Shown: in pieces, positions 9,221 to 19,994 of the stretch | How the letters are laid out: each line of letters begins with the position of its first letter | How positions within the stretch are numbered: position 1 is the first letter of the stretch | Assembly (NCBI GenBank): GCA_014800845.1 | Contig: JAAVFJ010000017.1 | Span: forward strand, 1-64,000 | Source of the DNA: Bacteroidales bacterium | GTDB taxonomy: Bacteria > Bacteroidota > Bacteroidia > Bacteroidales > Muribaculaceae | Length of the DNA: 64,000 nucleotides | Direction: 5' to 3' | Position numbers and translations under genes: made by a program | Notes under the pieces: model-generated | Told to the model about the DNA's origin: nothing | Databases searched by the model: none | The model's input: the letters and a program-made list of their open reading frames with translations, nothing else

Positions 9221-9267
9221 CAGCGCGAGTGTGCCGAATAAAAAGACGGTGCACTCGCGCTGCTTTT
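9221..9267 (+). terminator. Terminator after glycosyltransferase gene
   Basis: A 15-bp stem pairs 9221-9235 with 9248-9262 (two G-T wobbles) around an A-rich loop, followed by CTTTT. Confidence 0.85.
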
Positions 9268-9290
9268 GCGAAATAAAAAAAGTTCAGATG

Positions 9291-9324
9291 TTGCGGGGAT
9301 TTTAGCAATTTTTCACTAAATTTG
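9291..9324 (+). promoter_or_regulatory. Promoter of the nuclease/TonB receptor operon
   Basis: TTG at 9291-9293 and TAAATTTG at 9317-9324 fit the Bacteroidetes consensus, with a slightly long 23-base spacer. A leader of about 87 bases precedes the ATG at 9416. Confidence 0.6.
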
Positions 9325-9415
9325 CTCTCTCAATCCTCTGCTTATAAAATTGCATGGTTGGCAATAGTTTATCAATTATTATAGAATTATAACAACAAAC
9401 TTATACTATTAACCT

Positions 9416-10468
9416 ATGAACAAACTTCGGCTCCGTGTCATGATAGCTTCACTGACGCTTCTGCTGTGCCTGTCGGCTGCTTCGGTGGCCCATGCTCAGA
9501 AGGCGCGCGTCTACGGTGTGGCTTTCTACAACCTTGAGAACCTCTTCGACACCATCAACAACAATGGCAAGTACGACCTTGAATTCTCTCCCAAAGGCAG
9601 CCGTGCCTGGGATGGCGCCAAGTATTGGAAGAAGATTCACAACATGGCCTATGCCATTTCGCGCATGACCACCAAGACCACCCCCGAGGGTCCGGCCGTG
9701 ATCGGCGTCAGCGAGATTGAAAACATCACCGTGCTTCAGGACCTGGTGAAGGCCGAGCCCATAGCAGCGCGTGGCTACAAGATTGTGCATCATGACTCGC
9801 CCGACGCCCGCGGCATCGACGTAGGTCTGCTGTATAACCCCAAGCAATTCCGAGTGCTCACCGTCACCAACCACCGTCTGCACGTGCCCCAGCTCCCGAA
9901 ATTCCGCACCCGCGACCAGATGTGTGTAGTGGGCCTCATGGGCTCCGACCGCGTGGCCATCATCGTAAACCACTGGCCCTCGCGCCGTGGCGGCTCAGAG
10001 CAGAGCTCCTACCTTCGCGAAGCGGCTGCCGCGCTGACAAAGCATATTGCAGACTCGCTGCTGCAAGTGGACCCAAAGATGGGTGTAATCGTGATGGGTG
10101 ACCTCAATGACTCCCCTTACGATAAGTCAGTTACTCAGGTGCTCGGCGCTCGCAAAAAAGCCTCTGAGGCTAAGCCCGGTGAGTTCTACAACCCCTTCTG
10201 GAAACTCCTGGACGACGGCATCGGCTCATACATCTACCGAGGCCGCTGGGACCTGTTTGACCAGATAATCCTCTCTTACAACCTCCTTGACGGGGGCGCC
10301 AACGGCCTGACCTTCCTGAACGCCAAGGTCTATAACGACGAATTCCTCCGCACCCCCGACGGACGCTACCAGGGCTACCCCTACCGCACATTCTCCGACG
10401 GAGCCTTTGCCGGTGGCTATTCCGACCACTTCCCCACAGAGATTTTCCTGAAACAGATAGTAAAATAA
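9416..10468 (+). CDS. Secreted endonuclease/exonuclease/phosphatase (EEP) family protein
   Basis: 350 residues with an N-terminal signal peptide (cleavage likely after AHA, near residue 27) and no lipobox, so it is periplasmic or released. Motifs of the DNase I-like EEP fold are visible in order: FYNLENLFD (about 36), SEIEN with the metal-binding Glu (about 98), HWPSRRGG (about 185), MGDLND (about 228) and SDHFP (about 336). The family cleaves phosphodiester or phosphomonoester bonds using Mg. It is the first gene of a three-gene operon: 26 bases separate it from a TonB-dependent receptor, and a DUF5689 lipoprotein follows. The context suggests it degrades external nucleic acid or a phosphorylated compound to feed the receptor. 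A phosphatase role cannot be excluded. Confidence 0.9.
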   Translation: MNKLRLRVMIASLTLLLCLSAASVAHAQKARVYGVAFYNLENLFDTINNNGKYDLEFSPKGSRAWDGAKYWKKIHNMAYAISRMTTKTTPEGPAVIGVSEIENITVLQDLVKAEPIAARGYKIVHHDSPDARGIDVGLLYNPKQFRVLTVTNHRLHVPQLPKFRTRDQMCVVGLMGSDRVAIIVNHWPSRRGGSEQSSYLREAAAALTKHIADSLLQVDPKMGVIVMGDLNDSPYDKSVTQVLGARKKASEAKPGEFYNPFWKLLDDGIGSYIYRGRWDLFDQIILSYNLLDGGANGLTFLNAKVYNDEFLRTPDGRYQGYPYRTFSDGAFAGGYSDHFPTEIFLKQIVK

Positions 10469-10494
10469 TAAGTAAAATAATAACCTGATATATA

Positions 10495-13284
10495 ATGAAA
10501 AAGCTATTTACCACGCTATGTCTGCTGCTGATGTGTGTGTCAGCTGCGCTTGCGGCCACAGGCCTTAAGGGTATTGTGACCGATGCGCAGACCCACCGTC
10601 CGGTAGGCAATGCCAATGTGTTGCTCTCTGACCAGGGCATCCTCGTGATTACCGATGAATCGGGCTCATTCACCATCTCCAACGCGCAGGTGGGCACCGA
10701 TGTGCTTCAGATTATAGCCGATGGCTACCAGGACCTCTTCCTCGATGTCAACATCATCGGAGGCACAGTTCACAACCTCGGCACGCTGGAGCTCACCCCC
10801 TCCGGTTTTCAGGCTTCAGACTTCGGCGACACCGACCTCTTCTTTGAGGACATGAACCTGCTTGATGAGGAAAACTCCAACCAAAGCATCGCTACCATTC
10901 AGGGTGCTACCGATGATGTCTATTACCAGAAAGCATCGTTCAACTTCCAGCCCGTCTTCTTCCGCATGCGCGGCTACAATTCCGACATGCAGGATGGCTA
11001 CATCAACGGCGTAAACTTCCGTGACTATAGCCAGAACCAATTCTCTCATAGCGGTCTGGGCGGCATGACCTCCACCACCTTCCGCCAGAAGACCGTGGCC
11101 ATAGGTCTCGCACCCTCATCGTTCGGCTACGGCAACGTAGGCGGCGCTACCAACTACACCACCTATGCCTCCGAGTACGCCCCCGGCTTCCGCGGCATGG
11201 CCACCTACACCAACTCTGACTACATGCTCCGCGCCGGCCTCATGTACAGCACCGGTGTGCTCCCCTCAGGCTGGGCATTCTCGGCTACCATCATGGGCCG
11301 TTACGCCCCGGAAGGCTCTATCGAAGGCACTTTCTACAACAACTTCTCTTACGCCTTCTCTGCTCAGAAGATTTTCAACGACAAGCACTCGCTCAATATT
11401 TCAACCTGGGGCTCACCCATGGAGCGCGCTACAGCACGCTACTCTTATCAGGAAGCATTTGACCTGCTCGACAACAACCTCTACAACCCTGCCTGGGGTT
11501 GGTTTGATGGCAAGAAGCGCTCATCACGCATCCGCAACACTTTCGACCCCTCGGCCATTGTGAACTGGATCTGGAAACCCCAGATGGGTACCACCATCAA
11601 CACCGCCGTGGCCTTCCGCCACAACCGCTATGCCCAGACCGACATAGCCCGTTCTGGCAACTCCGCAGAGTATCGTCCCGACTACTACCGCTACCTGCCC
11701 TCCTACTCAGCTCCCACCGCTGAGTCCGGCACACCGCTCTATGACTATCAGCTCGGTGTCTACGAGCAGGTGAAGAATCTTTGGGTCTCTGACCCCAACT
11801 TGCACCAGATTAACTGGAACAACCTCTATAATGCCAACCGCTATAACAACGAGTTCGGCAATCCCCGTTACCCCGACTCCAAGGGTATGAGTGACTACAT
11901 GATGTATGCACGCCACACCAACACTACCTCCTGGATGTTTAATTCATACATCAACCATCGCCTGAGCGACACTCAGACTTTGCAGGGTGGTCTGGCGTTC
12001 ACGTATTCTGACTCTCATTATTATAATACTGTGTATGACCTGCTCGGCGGCGAATACTGGCTCGACGTGGAGACCTTCTACGAACGTGACTTCGACATCT
12101 CCGACCCACGCCTGCAGAATGATGCCAACAACCCCAACCGCCGCGTGCGCAAGGGTGACATCTACGGTCAGGACTACCATATATATAACTACAATGCCAA
12201 CGCATGGGTGCAGCACCAGATCCGCACTAACCACTGGGATGTGAACTACGGTCTGCAGGTGACCTACACCAACTTCTACCGCCACGGCAACATGCGCAAT
12301 GGCCGCGCCCTCGACAACTCCTACGGCACAGGCAAGCGCCACACTTTCGATGACGCTTCAATCAAGGCCGGCGCTACCTATAAGCTCAACGGTCGTAACT
12401 ACTTCGTGGCACACGGCTCTTACGGCACTATGGCTCCCACCTACTGGGATTCATACATCAACCCCGGCGTGAAGGATGACGCCGCTCCCGGCCTCACCTC
12501 CATGCGCTACCTCACCGGCGACATCTCCTACGTGTGGAACTACGCACGCTTCCGCGGTTCTGTGACAGGCTACTGGACCGGTACCTACGACGGCGCAGAG
12601 CGCAAATTCTTCTACGACGACTATCTCGGCACCAACTCCGTGCTCCTGCTCGCAGGCGTTGACCGCCGCTACATGGGTGTGGAAGTAGGCATGAGCTACC
12701 TCATCACCCCCTCGCTCACACTCAGCGCCGTGGGCACCTTCTCCCGAGCTCAGTACACCAACCGTCCCACTCTTATCCGCTCTTACGAGAATGGCCTCTA
12801 CCAGGACAGCGAAGATATAGTCTACCTTAAGAACTACTACATAGGCCAGTCACCCCAGCAGGCTTACAACGTAGGTCTTGACTATGCTGCTCCCCACCAG
12901 TGGTTCTTCTCGGTGAATGCTTCTTACATGGGCGACGGATGGGTAGCCGTGTCTCCCCTGCGCCATATCTCTATGGACAACATCACCTCTTCCGGCGAGA
13001 CCATGGAGGAAATCATGGACCAGGTTAAGGCTATCACCAAGCAGACCCGCATGAAGGATGCTTTCGTGCTCAACGCCTCCATAGGCAAAATCATCTACAC
13101 TCACTTCGGCTCGGTTAACTTCAATCTGAATGTCAGCAACATTACCAATAACCGCAACATCCAGATGCAGGCTTACCAGCAGAACCGATTTGACTACTCT
13201 AACCTCAACGCCGACAAGTATGCCGACCGCATCCGCTACTATCAGGGCATAAAGGTGAACTTTAACGTAGGTATCAGATTCTAA
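10495..13284 (+). CDS. TonB-dependent receptor with carboxypeptidase-like N-terminal domain
   Basis: 929 residues. A signal peptide (1-20, ending ALA) is followed by a carboxypeptidase-regulatory-like beta-sandwich (about 21-105, starting TGLKGIVTDAQT), a plug region with FRMRGYNSDMQDGYINGVN (about 158-176), and a long beta-barrel rich in aromatic residues that ends in Phe (VGIRF), the usual C-terminus of outer-membrane barrels. It should import a substrate bound at the surface across the outer membrane using TonB. Its receptor type is non-SusC: no SusD partner follows. Neighbours are a secreted EEP nuclease upstream and a DUF5689 lipoprotein downstream, which may supply and capture the ligand. 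Ligand unknown; nucleic-acid fragments or phosphate compounds are inferred from context. Confidence 0.88.
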   Translation: MKKLFTTLCLLLMCVSAALAATGLKGIVTDAQTHRPVGNANVLLSDQGILVITDESGSFTISNAQVGTDVLQIIADGYQDLFLDVNIIGGTVHNLGTLELTPSGFQASDFGDTDLFFEDMNLLDEENSNQSIATIQGATDDVYYQKASFNFQPVFFRMRGYNSDMQDGYINGVNFRDYSQNQFSHSGLGGMTSTTFRQKTVAIGLAPSSFGYGNVGGATNYTTYASEYAPGFRGMATYTNSDYMLRAGLMYSTGVLPSGWAFSATIMGRYAPEGSIEGTFYNNFSYAFSAQKIFNDKHSLNISTWGSPMERATARYSYQEAFDLLDNNLYNPAWGWFDGKKRSSRIRNTFDPSAIVNWIWKPQMGTTINTAVAFRHNRYAQTDIARSGNSAEYRPDYYRYLPSYSAPTAESGTPLYDYQLGVYEQVKNLWVSDPNLHQINWNNLYNANRYNNEFGNPRYPDSKGMSDYMMYARHTNTTSWMFNSYINHRLSDTQTLQGGLAFTYSDSHYYNTVYDLLGGEYWLDVETFYERDFDISDPRLQNDANNPNRRVRKGDIYGQDYHIYNYNANAWVQHQIRTNHWDVNYGLQVTYTNFYRHGNMRNGRALDNSYGTGKRHTFDDASIKAGATYKLNGRNYFVAHGSYGTMAPTYWDSYINPGVKDDAAPGLTSMRYLTGDISYVWNYARFRGSVTGYWTGTYDGAERKFFYDDYLGTNSVLLLAGVDRRYMGVEVGMSYLITPSLTLSAVGTFSRAQYTNRPTLIRSYENGLYQDSEDIVYLKNYYIGQSPQQAYNVGLDYAAPHQWFFSVNASYMGDGWVAVSPLRHISMDNITSSGETMEEIMDQVKAITKQTRMKDAFVLNASIGKIIYTHFGSVNFNLNVSNITNNRNIQMQAYQQNRFDYSNLNADKYADRIRYYQGIKVNFNVGIRF

Positions 13285-13327
13285 GATTTTTCAGGTGTCA
13301 GGCTGGAGATTCTATGACTGAAAAATC
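13285..13327 (+). other. Perfect 10-bp inverted repeat between operon genes
   Basis: GATTTTTCAG (13285-13294) and CTGAAAAATC (13318-13327) can form a hairpin immediately after the receptor stop codon. There is no T tract, so mRNA processing or differential stability of the receptor and lipoprotein messages is more likely than termination. Confidence 0.5.
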
Positions 13328-13370
13328 CGGTTCTGCGCCGATTCAAAAAATAAAATAAACAACTCATTAT

Positions 13371-15575
13371 ATGAAATCTTTCAGCAAATTCCTCCTGCCC
13401 GCAGCGCTCACCCTGTGCGCCGGCGTGGCTATGACTTCCTGTCAGAATGACTTCGACACTCCGCCGCTAAACGCACCTGTGGCTACAATGAAGCCCAACA
13501 CTACCATTGCGGAGCTTAAGGCTGCTCACTGGCAGAATGACTATAACTATTTCGAGACTCTCGGCAAGACCGCCGAAGGTGAAGACATCATCATCCATGG
13601 CCGCGTAATCTCTTCCGATGCCACCGGCAACATCTACAAGAAGCTCGTGATTCAGGACGAGACTGCCGCCCTTGCCTTCTCAATCAACCAGACTGCCATG
13701 AACAACACCTACCGTGTAGGCCAGGAAATCGTGGTGAACCTCACCGACCTCGGCTTCGGTAAGTATGCAGGTCTGCAGCAGATAGGCGGCTACGGCGAAT
13801 ATAACGGCACCCCCCAGGTGACCTTCATGGACTACTCCATCTTCCAGTCTCACACCGAGCTCAACGGTTTCCCCGAGCCCTCTGACTATACCATTCTCCA
13901 GGGCGCGCAGGCGCCTGCCGACAAGATGTATATCATAGAGGCCAACATGGGCAATCTCCCCACAACTCCGGAGGGTATTCAGCAGATGCAGAGCCAGCTC
14001 GTGGAGTTCAAGAATGTGCACTGGGAAGGCGGCGGCTCGCTCCCTTACTCAGAGGCTGACAACAGCACCTCACGCACACTCCTCGATGAGAACGGCAACT
14101 CGCTGACCGTGCGCAACTCCAACTACTCCTCTTTCCGCGCTGAAATCCTGCCCGAAGGCGTAGGCACCGTGCGTGGCATCCTCTCTTACTTCAACGGCAC
14201 CTGGCAGCTGGAGCTCCGTTCCGCTCAGGATTGCATCTTCTCAGAGAAGGGTCAGCAGAGCGATCCCTACACCGTGGCCGAAGCCATCGAGGCTCAGGGC
14301 ACCGGCGCTTCCGGCTGGGTCACCGGCTTCATCGTGGGCTCCGTGAAGGCTAACGTAGGCGACATCGACTCCAACGACAAAATCATCTGGAGCAGCGATG
14401 CCGAGATGGACAACACTCTCGTGATAGCTCCCTCGGCTGACTGCCGCGACTACAAGCAGTGCCTCATCCTCACTCTCCCCCAGGGCTCTTCACTCCGCGC
14501 TAACGGCAACCTGCTCGACAACCCCGGCAACTTCGGCAAGAAGATTGAAGTGACCGGCGCGTTTGACTCCTACATGGGCGCTTACGGCCTCATCAACAAC
14601 TCCGGCACAGCAAGCGAATATAAGATTGAGGGCCTCACCCCCGGCACTAACCCCGGCGGATCCGTTGCCTCCATCGATGAAAACTTCGATGCTTCAAAAT
14701 CTATCCCCGCCGGCTGGAGCACCGTGGTAGTTAAGGGTAACAAGGATTGGTATGTACCTACTTTCGATAACAATAACTACGCCGCCATGACCGGCTATCA
14801 GGGTACAGCACCTTTCGAAGCATGGCTCATCACTCCCGCTATCGACGCCTCCAAGCTTGCCGAAAAGGTTATGAGCTTCCGCACTCAGGTAAACGGCTAC
14901 AGCTCTACCACTTCCAAGCTCGAAGTTTATGTGCTCAGCTCTGCTGATCCCACCACTGCCACCAAGACCAAACTCAATCCTACCTTAGCCACTGCTCCCG
15001 CATCAGGTTACTCATCATGGGCTGAGTCAGGCAATGTTTCACTGGCTGAATTCACCGGCACTATCTACATCGGCTTCGTCTACACCGCCACTACCGACGC
15101 CAACTACGCTACCTGGTGCGTGGATAACGTACTCGTAGGCAAGACCGCATCATCCGGTCCCTCAGAGCCCACAACACCCCCCGCAACCGGCGGCCTCGGC
15201 ACCCAGGATGAGCCCTACACCGTGGCAGACGTAATCGCATCTACCGCCGACGCTACCGGCGTTTGGGTGGAAGGCTACGTAGTGGGCTACATCGGCGGCA
15301 TGAACTATGCCAGCGGCGCTGTGTTCAGCAACGACCTCAGCAACGTAAGCACCGACACCTACAACAACACCAACTGTATCCTTGCCCCCTCGGCTGACGT
15401 TACCAGCACCTCGCAGTCTATCCCCGCAGGTATCAAGGCAGGCGCAACCCGCGACGTGCTCGGCCTGCGCAACAACCCCGCCATCTACCTCAAGCACGTG
15501 AAGGTAAAGGGTGACATTACCAAATACTTCGGCACCCGCGGCATCAAGAACATCAGCGAGTGCATAGAGCTTTGA
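13371..15575 (+). CDS. DUF5689/DUF6359 OB-fold-like surface lipoprotein
   Basis: 734 residues. The lipobox MTSC places the lipid-anchored Cys at residue 24. Regions in order: a DUF5689-like domain (about 45-280; the motif HGRVISSDATGNIYKKLVIQ looks like an OB-fold), a DUF6359-like domain (about 300-415), a choice-of-anchor/cleaved-adhesin jelly-roll (about 435-585, DENFDASKSIPAGW), and a second DUF6359-like domain (about 610-734). OB-like folds commonly bind nucleic acid or sugars. It closes the operon with the EEP nuclease and TonB receptor and may act as the surface capture protein. Recognition of the named DUFs is from memory of their sequence style. The two DUF6359-like copies suggest internal duplication. 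Confidence 0.8.
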   Translation: MKSFSKFLLPAALTLCAGVAMTSCQNDFDTPPLNAPVATMKPNTTIAELKAAHWQNDYNYFETLGKTAEGEDIIIHGRVISSDATGNIYKKLVIQDETAALAFSINQTAMNNTYRVGQEIVVNLTDLGFGKYAGLQQIGGYGEYNGTPQVTFMDYSIFQSHTELNGFPEPSDYTILQGAQAPADKMYIIEANMGNLPTTPEGIQQMQSQLVEFKNVHWEGGGSLPYSEADNSTSRTLLDENGNSLTVRNSNYSSFRAEILPEGVGTVRGILSYFNGTWQLELRSAQDCIFSEKGQQSDPYTVAEAIEAQGTGASGWVTGFIVGSVKANVGDIDSNDKIIWSSDAEMDNTLVIAPSADCRDYKQCLILTLPQGSSLRANGNLLDNPGNFGKKIEVTGAFDSYMGAYGLINNSGTASEYKIEGLTPGTNPGGSVASIDENFDASKSIPAGWSTVVVKGNKDWYVPTFDNNNYAAMTGYQGTAPFEAWLITPAIDASKLAEKVMSFRTQVNGYSSTTSKLEVYVLSSADPTTATKTKLNPTLATAPASGYSSWAESGNVSLAEFTGTIYIGFVYTATTDANYATWCVDNVLVGKTASSGPSEPTTPPATGGLGTQDEPYTVADVIASTADATGVWVEGYVVGYIGGMNYASGAVFSNDLSNVSTDTYNNTNCILAPSADVTSTSQSIPAGIKAGATRDVLGLRNNPAIYLKHVKVKGDITKYFGTRGIKNISECIEL

Positions 15576-15659
15576 ATTAGGTTTTAGGTTTTAGAGCCTT
15601 GCGGAACTTACCCGCCCGGGTTTCAAAACCGCCCCCTCAAATCTGAACAGATAGAATCC

Positions 15660-15706
15660 AATCCCCTGCGGCAGTCTTACGACCGATCGCGGGGGATTCT
15701 TTTTTG
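15660..15706 (+). terminator. Terminator of the nuclease/TonB receptor operon
   Basis: AATCCCC (15660-15666) pairs with GGGGATT (15692-15698), with further pairing inside, and is followed by CTTTTTT. It lies about 85 bases after the lipoprotein stop codon. Confidence 0.8.
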
Positions 15707-15800
15707 TAGTTTTTCGGGTGGGGATGGCCCCGGGTTTCGTTTGAAATTCGTGCTGCTGAGGGGACTTGTGGCGGATAATTGAAAGCTGAAACGTAACTCC

Positions 15801-15831
15801 TTGCTCGTTTCGGAAAAATTTTGTACCTTTG
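15801..15831 (+). promoter_or_regulatory. gyrB promoter
   Basis: TTG (15801-15803) and TACCTTTG (15824-15831) with a 20-base spacer form a near-ideal Bacteroidetes promoter. Transcription would start near 15836, giving a leader of about 46 bases before the gyrB ATG at 15882. This start site argues against the in-frame ATG at 15849. Confidence 0.8.
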
Positions 15832-15836
15832 CGTGA

Positions 15837-17831
<1,995 letters not shown>

Positions 17832-17834
17832 CCT

Positions 17835-18551
17835 ATGGCCGAACATTGGTACTCGCGCACGGAAGCACTGTTGGGTCCCGCAGGGGTCGAGCGGCTGCGC
17901 CGGGCGCGAGTGCTCGTTGTAGGCATAGGTGGGGTAGGGGGATACACCGCCGAGATGCTGGTGCGCTCCGGAGTAGGTCATATCACCATTGTTGACGCTG
18001 ACTGCGTGGCCCCCTCCAACATCAACCGTCAGCCGGTGGCCCGCCACTCCACTATCGGCAAGAGCAAGGTGCTTCTCGCCGCCGAAGAGTTTCGCGATAT
18101 CAACCCCGACTGCGACGTCGAGGCGCTGCAGAGCTTCCTGACCCCGGAGAGCGTGGAGCCGCTCCTCTCGCGCGGTTTCGATTTTGTGGCCGACTGCATC
18201 GACACTGTCGCACCTAAGGTGGCGCTTCTGGCCGGCTGCGTGGCTACGCGCACCAAGGTGATATCATCGATGGGGGCCGGGGGCCGTATTGACCCCTCGC
18301 AAGTGGTAGTCTCGCGGCTGTGGGAGACGCGCGAGGATGGCCTTGCACGCGCCGTGCGCCAAGCCTTCAAGAAGCGGGGAACCAGGCCCATGATTCCGGT
18401 GGTCTACAGCCCCGAAGCGCCCCGTAAGAGCGCGCTGATAGAGGTGGAGATGCAGAATAAACGCACCTCGTTTGGCACGCTGGCCACCGTCCCCGCAGTC
18501 TTCGGCATACTGATGGCTAACCACATAATAAGAACCCTGACAGGCCAATGA
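17835..18551 (+). CDS. tcdA: tRNA threonylcarbamoyladenosine dehydratase
   Basis: 238 residues, E1-like/ThiF fold. VVGIGGVGGYTAEML is the nucleotide-binding glycine loop, followed by DADCVAPSNINRQPVA, the characteristic TcdA (CsdL) segment. It cyclises t6A37 in ANN-decoding tRNAs to the hydantoin form ct6A with ATP. Length and motifs are normal. It starts 3 bases after the gyrB stop, and its end overlaps the next start by 4 bases (ATGA), so translation is probably coupled. Confidence 0.92.
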   Translation: MAEHWYSRTEALLGPAGVERLRRARVLVVGIGGVGGYTAEMLVRSGVGHITIVDADCVAPSNINRQPVARHSTIGKSKVLLAAEEFRDINPDCDVEALQSFLTPESVEPLLSRGFDFVADCIDTVAPKVALLAGCVATRTKVISSMGAGGRIDPSQVVVSRLWETREDGLARAVRQAFKKRGTRPMIPVVYSPEAPRKSALIEVEMQNKRTSFGTLATVPAVFGILMANHIIRTLTGQ

Positions 18552-19246
18552 AGCAGCTGGTAATTAAGGATATACACAAGTCATTCGGCGAGCTCGAGGT
18601 GCTTCGCGGCATCAGTCTCGATATTAACCCCGACGAGATTACGGCAATAGTCGGAGCCAGCGGCGCCGGCAAGACCACACTGTTGCAGATAATCGGCACG
18701 CTCATGAAGCCGGACTCCGGGCAGGTGCTCTATGACGGCACCGACGTGACGCGCCTGAAGGATCGTCAGCTCTCGGCCTTCCGCTGCAATCACATAGGCT
18801 TCGTGTTTCAGTTTCATCAGCTGCTGCCGGAGTTTACAGCCCTGGAAAATGTCATGCTCCCGGCGCTGATAGCGGGTACCTCGCGCCATGATGCCGAGCG
18901 CCGCGCCGCCGAATTGCTGGCATCGCTTGATGTGGCCGACCGTGCTACACATCGCCCTACGGCCCTCTCCGGCGGCGAGCGGCAGAGGGTGGCAGTGGCC
19001 CGCGCACTTGTCAATAACCCCGACATAGTGCTCGCCGATGAACCCACCGGCAGCCTCGACACCCGCAATCGCGATGAGATAATCCGCATATTCCGCACTC
19101 TCCAGGAGCGGCTGGGGCGCGGTTTTGTGGTTGTGACCCATGATCTCGGCTTCGCTTCCATAGCCTCCAGAGTCATCACAATGACCGACGGCATGGTGGA
19201 AATGCCCGCCGAGGCAGAAAAAAGTTCAGAAAATTTAGAGGTGTAA
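18548..19246 (+). CDS. LolD/MacB-like ABC transporter ATP-binding protein
   Basis: 232 residues. Walker A GASGAGKTTL (about 36), Q-loop FVFQFHQLLPEFTALENVMLP, signature LSGGERQRVAVARAL, Walker B IVLADEPTGSLD and H-loop VVTHD are all present. The sequence is typical of LolD/MacB-type ATPases that work with FtsX-like permeases, in LolCDE extracting lipoproteins from the inner membrane. No permease is adjacent, as is common for lolD in Bacteroidetes, so the partner is elsewhere. It is the last gene of the gyrB operon. Confidence 0.88.
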   Translation: MKQLVIKDIHKSFGELEVLRGISLDINPDEITAIVGASGAGKTTLLQIIGTLMKPDSGQVLYDGTDVTRLKDRQLSAFRCNHIGFVFQFHQLLPEFTALENVMLPALIAGTSRHDAERRAAELLASLDVADRATHRPTALSGGERQRVAVARALVNNPDIVLADEPTGSLDTRNRDEIIRIFRTLQERLGRGFVVVTHDLGFASIASRVITMTDGMVEMPAEAEKSSENLEV

Positions 19247-19299
19247 AGGTCTGATAAATAATGTATTGGTAAAATTCGCATTATTTTTTAGCCTAAAAT

Positions 19300-19330
19300 T
19301 TTGTCAAATAAAAAAATGTGCGTAAATTTG
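19300..19330 (+). promoter_or_regulatory. Promoter of tRNA-Glu/rpsT/tRNA-Glu unit
   Basis: TTG (19301-19303) and TAAATTTG (19323-19330) are separated by 19 bases. The predicted start near 19335 leaves a short 5' extension of about 19 bases before the first tRNA. Confidence 0.75.
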
Positions 19331-19353
19331 CAGTCGCAAAATGTGCACAACCT

Positions 19354-19428
19354 GGCCCATTCGTCTATCGGTTAGGACGTAAGATTTTCATTCTTAAAAG
19401 AGCAGTTCGACTCTGCTATGGGCTACCA
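19354..19428 (+). tRNA. tRNA-Glu (TTC), with encoded CCA
   Basis: Acceptor GGCCCAT pairs with ATGGGCT (19418-19424). The anticodon stem TAAGA/TCTTA carries the loop TTTTCAT with anticodon TTC, and the T arm has AGCAG-TTCGACT-CTGCT. Discriminator A and encoded CCA (19426-19428) follow. It lies 38 bases upstream of rpsT and probably shares its transcript. Confidence 0.95.
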
Positions 19429-19465
19429 ATTAAAATAAGAAACAGAAAAATTCTAAGACTCAGAT

Positions 19466-19723
19466 ATGGCAAACCATAAGTCATCGGAGAAACGTATCCG
19501 CCAGACCGCCAAGCGTCGCCTTGAAAACCGCTATTGGGCTAAGACCAGCCGCAATGCCGTGCGTCGCATCCGTAAAATGACCAACAAGGAGGAGGCTCTC
19601 GCAGCTCTTCCCAAAGTTGACCAGCTGCTCGACCGTCTCGGCCGCAAGGGCGTAATCAGCAAGAACAAAGCACGCAACCTCAAGAGCAAGCTTGCACGCC
19701 ACATCAACGCCATCGGCAAGTAA
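19466..19723 (+). CDS. rpsT: 30S ribosomal protein S20
   Basis: 85 residues, highly basic, beginning MANHKSSEKRIRQ and ending HINAIGK, the full length of S20. It binds 16S rRNA in the body of the small subunit early in assembly. It sits between two copies of tRNA-Glu and probably shares a primary transcript with them, so tRNA processing would cut on both sides of the message. Confidence 0.97.
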   Translation: MANHKSSEKRIRQTAKRRLENRYWAKTSRNAVRRIRKMTNKEEALAALPKVDQLLDRLGRKGVISKNKARNLKSKLARHINAIGK

Positions 19724-19781
19724 GCCATAGCGCAGTCAAAGCATAACCCTGATCTTCACCCCCGGGTGATGCAGGTGGAAT

Positions 19782-19853
19782 GGCCCATTCGTCTATCGGT
19801 TAGGACGTAAGATTTTCATTCTTAAAAGAGCAGTTCGACTCTGCTATGGGCTA
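19782..19853 (+). tRNA. tRNA-Glu (TTC), second copy without encoded CCA
   Basis: The 72-base body is identical to the first tRNA-Glu at 19354. The three bases after the discriminator A are CTA instead of CCA, so the CCA end must be added by tRNA nucleotidyltransferase. It lies 58 bases after rpsT and just before a terminator. Confidence 0.95.
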
Positions 19854-19869
19854 CTATTTCCTCCACTAC

Positions 19870-19907
19870 GGTAAGCATTTCTCACTGAAATGTTTACCTG
19901 TTTTTTT
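19870..19907 (+). terminator. Terminator of the tRNA/rpsT unit
   Basis: GGTAAGCATTTC and GAAATGTTTACC form a 12-bp stem (one mismatch) at 19870-19898, followed by TGTTTTTTT. Confidence 0.9.
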
Positions 19908-19994
19908 ATACCGAGGCGGACGCTGTGAGTGTTCCGGATTTCAAAAAAATCCCCACACCGCTGAGCCTCCACCTCCCGGCCAGACTCTCTGAAC

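Noticed and set aside
9416..15575. Classical SusCD polysaccharide utilisation locus
   Set aside because: The TonB receptor lacks a SusD partner and SusC-type plug motifs; the neighbours are a nuclease-like enzyme and a DUF5689 lipoprotein.
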